NCBI GenBank assembly: GCA_028291305.1
Contig: JAQGII010000157.1
Span: 1-7,817, forward strand
From: Caulobacteraceae bacterium
Lineage (GTDB): Bacteria > Pseudomonadota > Alphaproteobacteria > Caulobacterales > Caulobacteraceae
Direction of reading: 5' to 3'
DNA length: 7,817 nt
Below, in pieces: positions 1-7,650 of this stretch; positions within the stretch are counted from its first letter, which is position 1, and each line of letters opens with the position of its first letter. Under the pieces are notes generated by a model, which worked only from the letters and a program-made list of their open reading frames with translations, was not told where the DNA came from and did no database searches. The translations under genes were made by a program, and so were the position numbers.

Positions 1-1
1 G

Positions 2-2986
2 CACATCGAAAGCCAGTCGCTCGCGGGCGTCGGCATCGTGAAGATCTTCTTCCGTCCGGGCGTGGATATCCGCACGGCGACGGCCCAGGTCACCTCGCTG
101 TCGCAGACGGTGCTCAAGCAGATGCCGCCCGGCATCACGCCACCGACGATCCTCAACTACAACGCGTCCACCGTGCCGGTGCTGCAGTTGGCCCTGTCGA
201 GTCCGCAGATGTCCGAACAGGCCATCTTCGATGCGGGCCAGAACTTCATCCGCCCTGCTCTCGCGACCGTGCAGGGCTCGGCGGTGCCGACCCCCTATGG
301 CGGCAAGGAGCGGCAGATCCAGATCGACCTGGATCCGCAGGCGCTGGAATCGAAGGGTTTATCGGCGGAAGACGTGGCTAACGCCCTGGCGGCGCAGAAC
401 CAGATCATTCCCGCCGGCACCACCAAGATCGACAGCTTCGAGTACAACGTGAAGCTCAACAACAGCCCCACGGCGGTGGAGTCGCTCAACGACCTGCCGA
501 TCAAGACGGTGGGCGGGACCACCATCTACATGCGCGACGTGGCCCATGTGCGCGACGGCTCCCCGCCCCAGCGCAATGTCGTGCGGGTCGACGGCGGGCG
601 CGCCGTCCTGATGACGATCCTGAAGAGCGGATCGGCCTCGACCCTGGCCATCGTCGACGGGGTCAAGGGCCTGCTGCCGCGACTGAAGCAGACGCTGCCG
701 CCGTCGCTCAAGATGACCCCGATCGGGGACCAGTCGATCTGCGTGAAGGCGGCGGTATCGGGGGTGGTGCGGGAAGGCGTTATCGCCGCCGCCCTGACCA
801 GCGCCATGATCCTGCTGTTCCTGGGCAGTTGGCGATCGACGGTGATCATTGCCGTCTCCATCCCCCTGGCCATACTGTCGTCGATCGCGGCCCTCGCGGT
901 CTTTGGGCAGACGCTGAACATCATGACCCTGGGCGGGCTGGCCCTGGCCGTGGGCATCCTGGTGGACGACGCCACGGTCACGATCGAGAACGTCAACTAC
1001 CACCTGGAGATGGGCAAGGACGTCAAGACGGCGATCATGGACGGCGCCGCCCAGATCGTCGGCCCGGCCCTGGTCTCCTTGATGTGCATCTGCATCGCGT
1101 TCGTGCCGATGTTCTTCCTGGGCGGCGTGGCGGGCTATCTGTTCGCGCCGATGGCGATGGCGGTGGTGTTTGCCATGATCGCCTCGTTCATCCTGTCGCG
1201 CACCCTGGTGCCGACGATGGCCATGTTCCTGCTACGCGCCCACGGCGGGACGCACGAGGGCCAGGTCATGGCGATGCACGACGCGCAAGCGGGCCGCGGC
1301 AAACCATCGCGCAACCCCCTCATGCGCTTCCAGCACGCCTTCGAGCAGGGCTTCGAGCGGGTGCGCGCAGTCTATGCGGAGGCCTTAGGCTTGGCGCTGG
1401 CCCGTCGGCGCGGCTTCGTCGCCGTCTTCGCAATTCTGGTGGTGGGGTCCATGGGGTTGATCCCGCTGTTGGGCCGCAACTTCTTCCCCTCGGTGGATTC
1501 CGGCGAAATCAGCCTGCATGTGCGCGCGCCGGTGGGCACCCGCATCGAAGAGGCGGCCTCGGAGTTCGATCACGTCGAGGCGGTGATCCGCCAGGTCGTG
1601 CCGCCGGACCAGCTGGAGTCCATCGTCGACAACATCGGCCTGCCGGTCAGCGGCATCAACCGCGCCTACAGCAACACCGGCGGCATCGGGCCCCAGGACG
1701 GCGACATTCTGGTGGCGCTCAAGAAGAACCATGCCCCCACGGACGGATACGTCCGCCAGCTGCGCGAGCGGCTGCCCCAGGCCTTCCCGGGCACGACCTT
1801 CTCGTTCCTGCCCGCCGACATCATCAGCCAAATCCTGAACTTCGGCTCGCCGGCCCCGCTCGACGTGCAGGTGGCCGGTCCGGACAAGGCCGCCGACGAA
1901 GCCTATGCGTCGGAGGTCCTTCGCCTGATCGACCGGGTGCCGGGGATCGCCGACGTGCGCCTGCAGCAGTCGTCGCACTACCCGGAGTTCGGCATCAACG
2001 TCGACCGGACCCTGGCCAGCCAGTACGGCATCACCGAGCGCAACGTGACCAACAGCCTGGTCACCATGCTGGCCTCCAGCTTCCAGACCGCGCCGGCCTT
2101 CTGGCTGAACCCGAAGAACGGCGTGTCCTATCCGATCGTCGCCCAGACGCCGCAGTACCAGATCGACAGCCTGGCCAAGATGAACAACATCCCGCTGACC
2201 GGAAGCAAGGCTGGCGAGATGCAGACCTTGGGCGGTTTGGCCACGGTCGATCGCCAGGACAGCGACGCTGTGGTTTCGCACTACGCTATCCAGCCGGCCT
2301 TCGACGTCTATGCCACCACCCAGGGGCGCGACCTGGGCTCGGTCGCCGCGGGCGTGCAGAAGATCCTGAAGGACACGGCCAAGGACCTGCCGCCCGGAGC
2401 GACCGTCGATCTGCGTGGCCAGGTGCGGACCATGAACACGGCCTTCTCGGGTCTGATCTTCGGACTGCTGGGGGCGGTGGTGCTGATCTATCTGATCATT
2501 GTGGTCAACTTCCAGTCCTGGACCGACCCGTTCGTCATCATCACCGCGCTGCCCGCGGCCATCGCCGGAATCGTCTGGATGCTGTTCCTGACGCGCACGA
2601 CCCTGTCGGTGCCTGCCCTGACCGGCGCCATCATGTGCATGGGGGTGGCGACCGCCAACTCCATCCTCGTCGTCAGCTTCGCCCGCGAACGACTTGAGGC
2701 TACCGGGGACGCGCTGACCGCGGCGCTGGAGGCGGGGGCGACCCGCTTCCGTCCCGTGATCATGACCGCTCTGGCCATGATCATCGGCATGGCGCCGATG
2801 GCGCTCGGCCTGGGCGAAGGCGGCGAGCAGAACGCGCCGCTCGGCCGCGCCGTCGTCGGCGGCCTGCTGTTCGCCACCATCGCCACCCTGATCTTCGTGC
2901 CTGTCGTCTTCAGTCTGGCCCACAGCCGCAAGCGGGCCGCGCCTTCCCCCTCTCCCAATTCCTCCGGTGAAGCCTATGCCCACTGA
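2..2986 (+). CDS. RND-family multidrug efflux permease (AcrB/HAE1-like), 5'-truncated by the window edge
   Basis: This is the inner-membrane proton antiporter of a tripartite efflux pump. The reading frame is open from base 2, and its first residues (HIESQSLAGVGIVKIFF) match the conserved start of the first porter domain. The GTG at 38 is therefore internal, and about 70-85 residues plus TM1 lie upstream. The visible 994 residues give the second part of the RND fold: porter domain to about residue 255, TM2-TM6 at about 258-400, TM7 at about 471-491, a second porter domain, then TM8-TM12 at about 815-970. The TM4 proton-relay pair is present (GILVDDATV, Asp322-Asp323 of the fragment, bases 965-970). 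The TM11 RFRPVIMT motif keeps the Arg and Thr equivalent to AcrB R971 and T978. In TM10, GVATANSIL has Ala where AcrB has K940. RNFFPSVDSGEISLHVRAP opens the second porter half. The Ser/Pro-rich tail overlaps the adaptor start. Substrate is unknown; the motifs fit HAE1-like drug pumps better than metal (CzcA/CusA) pumps, with moderate confidence. Confidence 0.95.
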   Translation, partial: HIESQSLAGVGIVKIFFRPGVDIRTATAQVTSLSQTVLKQMPPGITPPTILNYNASTVPVLQLALSSPQMSEQAIFDAGQNFIRPALATVQGSAVPTPYGGKERQIQIDLDPQALESKGLSAEDVANALAAQNQIIPAGTTKIDSFEYNVKLNNSPTAVESLNDLPIKTVGGTTIYMRDVAHVRDGSPPQRNVVRVDGGRAVLMTILKSGSASTLAIVDGVKGLLPRLKQTLPPSLKMTPIGDQSICVKAAVSGVVREGVIAAALTSAMILLFLGSWRSTVIIAVSIPLAILSSIAALAVFGQTLNIMTLGGLALAVGILVDDATVTIENVNYHLEMGKDVKTAIMDGAAQIVGPALVSLMCICIAFVPMFFLGGVAGYLFAPMAMAVVFAMIASFILSRTLVPTMAMFLLRAHGGTHEGQVMAMHDAQAGRGKPSRNPLMRFQHAFEQGFERVRAVYAEALGLALARRRGFVAVFAILVVGSMGLIPLLGRNFFPSVDSGEISLHVRAPVGTRIEEAASEFDHVEAVIRQVVPPDQLESIVDNIGLPVSGINRAYSNTGGIGPQDGDILVALKKNHAPTDGYVRQLRERLPQAFPGTTFSFLPADIISQILNFGSPAPLDVQVAGPDKAADEAYASEVLRLIDRVPGIADVRLQQSSHYPEFGINVDRTLASQYGITERNVTNSLVTMLASSFQTAPAFWLNPKNGVSYPIVAQTPQYQIDSLAKMNNIPLTGSKAGEMQTLGGLATVDRQDSDAVVSHYAIQPAFDVYATTQGRDLGSVAAGVQKILKDTAKDLPPGATVDLRGQVRTMNTAFSGLIFGLLGAVVLIYLIIVVNFQSWTDPFVIITALPAAIAGIVWMLFLTRTTLSVPALTGAIMCMGVATANSILVVSFARERLEATGDALTAALEAGATRFRPVIMTALAMIIGMAPMALGLGEGGEQNAPLGRAVVGGLLFATIATLIFVPVVFSLAHSRKRAAPSPSPNSSGEAYAH
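2966..2970 (+). promoter_or_regulatory. Ribosome binding site favouring the adaptor ATG at 2976
   Basis: GGTGA, complementary to the UCACC part of the 16S rRNA 3' end, sits 5 bases before ATG 2976. The competing in-frame GTG at 2967 lies inside this motif and has only pyrimidine-rich sequence (CTCCCAATTCCTCC) before it, so the ATG is the better start. The site is within the last codons of the permease, which fits translational coupling. Confidence 0.5.
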
Positions 2987-4142
2987 CAGATCGACCCTGG
3001 TTCCCCGACTGCGGCTGGCCGGCCTGATCGCCGGCGGCTGCGCCGCGCTGGCCGTCGGCTGGGGCGTCTTCGCCCGGGCCAGGGACACCCACGACCTCCA
3101 GATCTGGACCAACCAGCAGGCCGTGCCGACCGTGAAGACCATCAGCCCGACGGCTGCCGATGGCCGGCAGGGGCTGGAGCTGCCCGGCTCGCTGCAGGCC
3201 TTCAACGAGGCTCCGATCTACGCCCGCGTCAGCGGCTACCTGAAGAGCTGGAACGAGGACATCGGCGCCAAGGTCAGGGCCGGTCAGCTTCTGGCGGTGA
3301 TCGATGCCCCGGAACTGGATCAGCAGCTGGCCGAGGCCAAGGCCAATCTGGCCACGGTCGCCGCCAACCAGAAGCTGGCCCGGATCACCGCCGGCCGCTT
3401 CACCGATCTGGCGGCCGATGACGCCGTGTCCAAGCAGGACGCCGACGAGAAGAGCGGGGACCTGGCCGCCAAGAGCGCCGCGGTGCAGGCCGCCAGGGCC
3501 AACGTCGACCGGCTGCAGGCGCTGGAGGGCTTCAAGCGCATCGTCGCGCCCTTCGACGGCGTGGTCACCCAGCGCACGGCCAACATCGGCGCCCTGGTCA
3601 ACGCCGGCGCGGGCTCCAACCCCGCGGCCGCGCTGTTCAGCGTGGCCGACGTCCACAAGCTGCGGGTGTACGTGCAGGTCCCTCAAAGCGCCTCGGCCCA
3701 GATTCAGGCGGGCGAAACCGCCAACCTGACCCTTCCCCAGTTCCCGAACCGCAGCTTCCCGGCCCGCGTGGTGCGCGATGCAGGCGCCGTCGGCCAAAGC
3801 GGCGCGCTGCTGGTCGAACTGGAAGTCGACAACCCCGACGCAGGGCTCAAGCCGGGAGACTTCGCCCAGGTGCGGTTCTCCCTGCCCGGTCAGGCGGGGA
3901 CGGTTCGCGTGCCGGCCAGCGCGCTGATCTTCCGGCGGCACGGATTACAGGTCGCGGTGCTGCGTAACGACGACCGCGTGCATCTGCAGTCCGTCTCGGT
4001 GGCCCGCGACTTTGGCGGCCAGGTCGAACTGTCAGGCGGCGTGCGGGCCACAGACAGGATCGTCGATAACCCGCCAGATTCCCTGGAGGACGGCGACGTG
4101 GTCAAGACGGCCCAGGCGGTCCCAGGCGCGCCCCATGTTTAA
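2976..4142 (+). CDS. RND efflux periplasmic adaptor subunit (membrane fusion protein, HlyD/AcrA type)
   Basis: This protein links the inner-membrane permease to the outer-membrane duct across the periplasm. From ATG 2976 it has 388 residues, a normal length for the family. An N-terminal signal anchor lies at about 13-34, after a basic RLR segment. The first lipoyl half-motif is at about 75-112 (ARVSGYLKSWNEDIGAKVRAGQLLAVID). A short alpha-helical hairpin follows at about 113-182, rich in Ala, Lys and Gln. The second lipoyl half is at about 183-225 (IVAPFDGVVTQRTANIGALV). A beta-barrel domain spans about 226-300 and a membrane-proximal domain about 305-380. It overlaps the permease by 11 bases and the next gene by 8, so it is very probably co-translated with both. 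An in-frame GTG at 2967 would add three residues. Its position after the permease is the reverse of the common adaptor-first order. Family assignment is firm; substrate is not predictable. Confidence 0.95.
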   Translation: MPTDRSTLVPRLRLAGLIAGGCAALAVGWGVFARARDTHDLQIWTNQQAVPTVKTISPTAADGRQGLELPGSLQAFNEAPIYARVSGYLKSWNEDIGAKVRAGQLLAVIDAPELDQQLAEAKANLATVAANQKLARITAGRFTDLAADDAVSKQDADEKSGDLAAKSAAVQAARANVDRLQALEGFKRIVAPFDGVVTQRTANIGALVNAGAGSNPAAALFSVADVHKLRVYVQVPQSASAQIQAGETANLTLPQFPNRSFPARVVRDAGAVGQSGALLVELEVDNPDAGLKPGDFAQVRFSLPGQAGTVRVPASALIFRRHGLQVAVLRNDDRVHLQSVSVARDFGGQVELSGGVRATDRIVDNPPDSLEDGDVVKTAQAVPGAPHV

Positions 4143-5592
4143 GGCTGGGCTTAAGGCCGCCTTGACGGCGATGGCGTCGGCGCTTTGCGCCTGCTCCCTT
4201 GCCCCGCCCTATGCGGCGCCGCCGGCGCCGCGGATCGCCGACTACAAGGAAGGCGGGTTGTGGACGCAGGCGACCCCGGCCGACCAGCTGCCCCGCGGCG
4301 GCTGGTGGCGTCTGTTCGCCGACGCGGACCTCGACCGCCTGGAACAGCAGGTGGACGCCGCCAACCCGACCCTGGCCGGGGCCTTGGCGCGCTATGACGA
4401 AGCAAGCGCCTATCTGCGCGAGGCGCAGTCCAGCCTGCTGCCCAATCTCGACGCCGGCGGCAGCCTCACGCGCAACCGTCAGTCCGACAACCGCCCCCTA
4501 CGCGGCGCCAACCAACCCAACCAGTATGACGCCGATACCCTCAGCGCCGATGTGGGTTGGGAGCTGGACCTGTGGGGCCGCGTGCGCAACCGGGTCGCCG
4601 CCGAAAGGTCGCTGGCCGAGGCGGACGCCGCCGACCTACAATCGGTCAAGCTCAGCCTCGAAAGCGATCTGGCCGACGACTATGTGCGGCTGCGCGGCCT
4701 GGATAACCAGAGCGCGCTGCTGGATCAGGTGGTGCAGGACTGGACGCGGACCCTTGCGCTGACGGAGAGGCGCCACAGCGACGGCCTGTCTTCCAAGGTC
4801 GATGTGGACCGCGCGCGCACCCAGCTGGAACAGGCCAAGGCGCAGCAGTCGGAAACCGCCGGCCGCCGAGCGCTGCTGGAGCACGCCATCGCCAGCCTGA
4901 CGGGCGCGCCCGCCTCGACCTTCACGTTGCCGGCCAAGGCCGAGCCCATCGCCACACCCAATGTGCCGCCGGCGATCCCGTCCCGCCTGGTCCAGCGCCG
5001 TCCCGATATCGCGGCGGCGGAGCGCCGGATGGCCGCCGCCAACTCCCGTATCGGGGTGGCCCGCGCGGCCTATTTCCCGACGATCGATCTGCTGGGTTCG
5101 GCGGGCTACCAGAATACCGGAGGCAATAGTCTGATCTCCGCCCCCAACGCCATCTGGGGTATCGGCCCGTCCCTGGCCCTGACCTTGTTCGACGGCGGCC
5201 GGCGCAAGGCGGCGAACGCCGCGGCGCGCGCCGCCTTCGACGAAGCTAGCGCCGCGTACCGCGCGAGAGTCCTGCAGGCCTTCCAGGAAGTCGAGGACAG
5301 CCTTTCGCTGGAGAACCAGCTGGCCGCCGAAGCCCAGAGCGAAGACGCGGCGATCGCCGCCGCGCGTGAAGCGGAAGCCTTGGCGACCAAACGCTACCAG
5401 CGCGGCGTGACCAGTTACCTGGACGTGGTGACGGCTCAGACCGCGGCCTTGCAGGCGGAACAGAGCGGATACGATCTTGCCACCCGCCGCAGCGAGGCCA
5501 GCATCCATCTGATCCGGGCCATCGGCGGCGGCTGGAACGGCGACGGCGCGGCGGCCCGCGCGAACAAGGGGCCCATGGCCTACCAAGACTGA
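4135..5592 (+). CDS. NodT-family outer-membrane efflux lipoprotein (TolC-like outer membrane factor)
   Basis: This is the outer-membrane exit channel of the pump, expected to act as a trimer. Starting at ATG 4135 gives 485 residues, normal for the NodT/OprM group, and places a lipoprotein signal at the N terminus: basic MFKAGLK, a hydrophobic stretch, then lipobox L17-C18-A19-C20. Cleavage before Cys20 leaves CSLAPPYAAP, typical of this family. The frame is open back to 4012, but that part lies within the adaptor and would bury the signal peptide, so I reject it. Two outer-membrane efflux repeats follow. The first contains VGWELDLWGRVRNRV at about 140-154. The second contains RLVQRRPDIAAAERR at 284-298, then RIGVARAAYFPTIDLLG, and near the end YQRGVTSYLDVVTAQ at 421-435. 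It overlaps the adaptor by 8 bases and has no clear ribosome site of its own, suggesting coupled translation. The TGA stop is followed directly by an in-frame TAA. Confidence 0.95.
   Translation: MFKAGLKAALTAMASALCACSLAPPYAAPPAPRIADYKEGGLWTQATPADQLPRGGWWRLFADADLDRLEQQVDAANPTLAGALARYDEASAYLREAQSSLLPNLDAGGSLTRNRQSDNRPLRGANQPNQYDADTLSADVGWELDLWGRVRNRVAAERSLAEADAADLQSVKLSLESDLADDYVRLRGLDNQSALLDQVVQDWTRTLALTERRHSDGLSSKVDVDRARTQLEQAKAQQSETAGRRALLEHAIASLTGAPASTFTLPAKAEPIATPNVPPAIPSRLVQRRPDIAAAERRMAAANSRIGVARAAYFPTIDLLGSAGYQNTGGNSLISAPNAIWGIGPSLALTLFDGGRRKAANAAARAAFDEASAAYRARVLQAFQEVEDSLSLENQLAAEAQSEDAAIAAAREAEALATKRYQRGVTSYLDVVTAQTAALQAEQSGYDLATRRSEASIHLIRAIGGGWNGDGAAARANKGPMAYQD
4213..4231 (+). repeat. 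Perfect G+C inverted repeat early in the outer-membrane factor gene
   Basis: GCGGCGCC and GGCGCCGC form 8-bp perfectly complementary arms around a 3-base GCC loop. The repeat lies about 78 bases after the start codon and encodes the Ala/Pro-rich linker just behind the lipidated Cys. An all-G:C hairpin in mRNA is possible here, but the Ala/Pro codon composition may create it by chance. No T run follows, so it is not a terminator. Confidence 0.4.
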
Positions 5593-5613
5593 TAAAGGTG
5601 CGTCTCACCGCGC

Positions 5614-5617
5614 AGGA
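5614..5617 (+). promoter_or_regulatory. Ribosome binding site of the response regulator
   Basis: AGGA lies 6 bases before the GTG start at 5624, in the only real gap of the cluster (5593-5623). It supports GTG as the true start, which also gives the canonical receiver-domain opening PNILVIEDD. The 31-base gap shows no convincing promoter or terminator; a GGTG-CGTCT-CACC inverted repeat at 5597-5609 has only 4-bp arms. Confidence 0.55.
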
Positions 5618-5623
5618 ACGCCA

Positions 5624-6304
5624 GTGCCGAATATCCTGGTCATCGAGGACGATCCCGAAACGTCGGCGCAGATCGTGTCATGCCTGACGGACGGCGGCTT
5701 CCAGGTGGAGACCGCCCATGACGGCGAGATCGGCTTGGCCAGGGCGCTGGAGCGCCGCTTCGAGGCCATTACCCTGGACCGGATGCTGCCGGGCCGCGAC
5801 GGGCTGGATGTCGTGCGGGCCCTCAGGGACGCGGACGTAGACGTTCCCGTCCTCATGATCAGCGCCCTGGGTGACGTGGACGAGCGCGTGTCGGGCCTGC
5901 GCGCCGGCGGTGACGACTACCTGACCAAGCCTTTCGCCCCTACCGAGCTTGTCGCGCGCCTGGAGGTGCTCCTGCGACGGCATCGGCGCAGCGCGGCCCC
6001 CGAACTGATGCTTCAGGTCGCCGATCTGGTGCTCGATCTGGTCAAGCATGAGGCGCGCCGCGGCGGCCGGGTCATCGAGTTGCTGCCGACCGAGTACAAG
6101 CTCTTGGAGTTCATGATGCGCAATGCCGGACAGACGCTCAGCCGGCGCATGATCTTCGAAGGCGTCTGGGAGTACTATTTCGACCCAGGCACCAACCTGA
6201 TCGAAGTGCATGTGGGCCGGTTGCGCAAGAAGATCGACACCCCTGGCGCGCCGCCGTTGATCAAGACAGAACGCGGACAAGGCTATGTCTTCCTTGCGCC
6301 TTGA
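5624..6304 (+). CDS. OmpR/PhoB-family response regulator transcription factor
   Basis: This is the cytoplasmic DNA-binding output half of a two-component system. It has 226 residues, typical for the family. The receiver domain (about 1-118) has the acidic pair Asp9-Asp10, phospho-acceptor Asp52 (TLDRMLPGRDG, codon 5777-5779), Ser80 in the Ser/Thr switch position and Lys102 in LTKPF, so all residues for phosphorylation are in place. The C-terminal winged-helix domain (about 128-226) shows LLPTEYKLLEFMMRNAGQ, the recognition region NLIEVHVGRLRKKID and the closing wing GQGYVF. The start is a GTG with an AGGA site 6 bases upstream. It follows the outer-membrane factor by 31 bases and overlaps the kinase by 20, so it is likely co-transcribed with the pump. 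Inferred role: activating or derepressing the upstream efflux genes in response to the adjacent kinase. Its binding site is not visible because the cluster promoter lies outside the window. Confidence 0.95.
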   Translation: MPNILVIEDDPETSAQIVSCLTDGGFQVETAHDGEIGLARALERRFEAITLDRMLPGRDGLDVVRALRDADVDVPVLMISALGDVDERVSGLRAGGDDYLTKPFAPTELVARLEVLLRRHRRSAAPELMLQVADLVLDLVKHEARRGGRVIELLPTEYKLLEFMMRNAGQTLSRRMIFEGVWEYYFDPGTNLIEVHVGRLRKKIDTPGAPPLIKTERGQGYVFLAP

Positions 6305-7643
6305 GCAGGTCTGGCGGACCACCACCTTCCGGCTGACCCTGCTCTACGGCCTGGTCTTCGCCCTGGGCGTGGTGGGCCTCCTGGGCCTCGTCTACGTCCA
6401 GTCCACGGTCTACCTGACTCGGCGCACGGACCGCATTCTGAAGACCGAGGCGAACGCCATCGCTCACGCCGCCCCCGGCCAGATCCAGGCCAGCATCGAC
6501 GAGGCCCTCGCGCTCAATGGGGCGCAGTCCAACATCTACGCCCTGTTCAAGCCGGACGGGACCTGGATCGCCGGCAATCTGCGCACCTATCCGCCGACGC
6601 TGAAGCAGAATGGCCGATCGATCGAGACAGGCCCGACTCCCTCCTTCCCCGCCAACGCCACCCTCATCGGCCGCGCCCTCCCCTCCGGCGAGCGGCTGGT
6701 GGTCGGCCGCGACGCCGACCAGGTGGCCGAGATCCGCGCCATCATCCTGTGGGCCCTGATCTGGAGCGGCCTGACCATCATGGTCGCCGGGTTCGGCAGC
6801 GGGCTGGCCTTGAGCATCCGGCCGCTGCAGCGGCTGCGCATCCTGCAGACGGCGGGCCAGGACATCGCTGGCGGAAACCTGAAGCGGCGCATGCCCATCA
6901 GCCAGCGCCACGACGAACTCGACATGTTCGCCGCCACCGTCAACCTGATGCTGGAGGAGGTGGAGCGGTTGATGTCGGAGGTGAAGGGCGTCACCGAGAC
7001 CATTGCCCACGACCTGCGCACTCCCCTGACCCGCGTGCGCGCCCAACTCCACCGATTGCAGGAAAGTGCGCAGCCGAACCCCGGCGACCTCGCCCAGATC
7101 ACGGCGGAGATCGACGTGGTGCTGGATCGTTTTCGCGCCCTGTTACGCATTTCCGAGATCGAGGCGCGCGACCGCCGCGCAGGCTTCCTGCCCACCGACC
7201 TGGCCGCCATCGTCGAACAGGCTGCCGACCTCTACCAGCCGTTGGCGGAGGTGAGCGGCGTGCAGTTTTCCGTCTCGTCAAACGGGCCGGCGATTATCGA
7301 AGCCGATCCCAAGCTGCTGTTCGAAGCGGTCAGCAACCTGGTCGACAATGCGATCAAGTTCACCGGGGAAGGCGGGGCCGTGTCCGTCAGCTTGCGGTAC
7401 GGCGGCGGCGGCCCGCAGATCGTGGTGCAGGACAATGGACCGGGTGTTCCGCAGGCTGAGCGCGGCGCGGTGCTGCAGCAGTTTTTCCGCGGCGACCGCG
7501 ACCGGAGCATCGTCGGCTCGGGCCTGGGGCTTAGCATCGTAACCGCGATCGTCCGTCTACACCGCTTCCAGTTGATGCTCGAGGATGCCGAGCCAGGACT
7601 GCGCGCGGTGATCGAATGCCGGCCGGCCGCGCTCACCTACTGA
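6285..7643 (+). CDS. Membrane-bound sensor histidine kinase (HAMP, HisKA, HATPase_c)
   Basis: This is the sensor partner of the preceding response regulator, acting at the inner membrane. It has 452 residues. TM1 is at about 16-38. A periplasmic region follows at about 39-151 with the paired segments YALFKPDGTWIAGNL and GRALPSGERLVVGRD, a pattern I know from alphaproteobacterial kinases but with no known ligand. TM2 is at about 152-176 and HAMP at about 177-230. The dimerisation and phosphotransfer helix carries His242 in TIAHDLRTPLTR (codon 7008-7010). The ATP-binding domain shows the N box NLVDNAIKFT (351-360), the G1 box DNGPGV (383-388), the F-box region QFFRGD (399-404) and the G2 box GSGLGLSIV (411-419). 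All catalytic motifs look intact. ATG 6285 overlaps the regulator by 20 bases, with a weak GGACAAGG site just before it, so coupled translation is likely. Signal unknown; linkage to the pump suggests a pump substrate or envelope stress, which is inference. Confidence 0.95.
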   Translation: MSSLRLEQVWRTTTFRLTLLYGLVFALGVVGLLGLVYVQSTVYLTRRTDRILKTEANAIAHAAPGQIQASIDEALALNGAQSNIYALFKPDGTWIAGNLRTYPPTLKQNGRSIETGPTPSFPANATLIGRALPSGERLVVGRDADQVAEIRAIILWALIWSGLTIMVAGFGSGLALSIRPLQRLRILQTAGQDIAGGNLKRRMPISQRHDELDMFAATVNLMLEEVERLMSEVKGVTETIAHDLRTPLTRVRAQLHRLQESAQPNPGDLAQITAEIDVVLDRFRALLRISEIEARDRRAGFLPTDLAAIVEQAADLYQPLAEVSGVQFSVSSNGPAIIEADPKLLFEAVSNLVDNAIKFTGEGGAVSVSLRYGGGGPQIVVQDNGPGVPQAERGAVLQQFFRGDRDRSIVGSGLGLSIVTAIVRLHRFQLMLEDAEPGLRAVIECRPAALTY

Positions 7644-7650
7644 CGCGGCC

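Noticed and set aside
38..40. GTG at 38 as the start of the permease
   Set aside because: Bases 2-37 are open in the same frame and encode HIESQSLAGVGI, conserved porter-domain sequence. TM1 would also be missing, so the gene is truncated by the window edge.
829..2697. 622-residue + strand frame inside the permease
   Set aside because: It is an out-of-frame reading of an unmistakable RND permease. The product is Arg/Pro/Gly/His-rich with no domain.
3024..3044. Possible lipobox (LIAGGC) at the N terminus of the adaptor
   Set aside because: The hydrophobic stretch continues past the Cys (AALAVGWGVFA), which fits an uncleaved signal anchor better, and -3 Ala/-2 Gly is a poor lipobox.
1385..3205. 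606-residue open frame on the - strand antisense to the permease, and similar long antisense frames at 2910-3941 and 4636-5586
   Set aside because: Long antisense frames are expected opposite high-GC genes. Their translations are low-complexity, rich in Arg, Gly, His, Asp and Gln, and show no motifs or start context.
4012..4134. N-terminal extension of the outer-membrane factor from ATG 4012
   Set aside because: It lies wholly within the adaptor in another frame, shows no family similarity and would place the lipoprotein signal 41 residues inside the protein.
5597..5609. GGTG-CGTCT-CACC inverted repeat in the gap before the response regulator as an operator or attenuator
   Set aside because: The arms are only 4 bp, no T run follows and no second copy was seen, so chance is sufficient.
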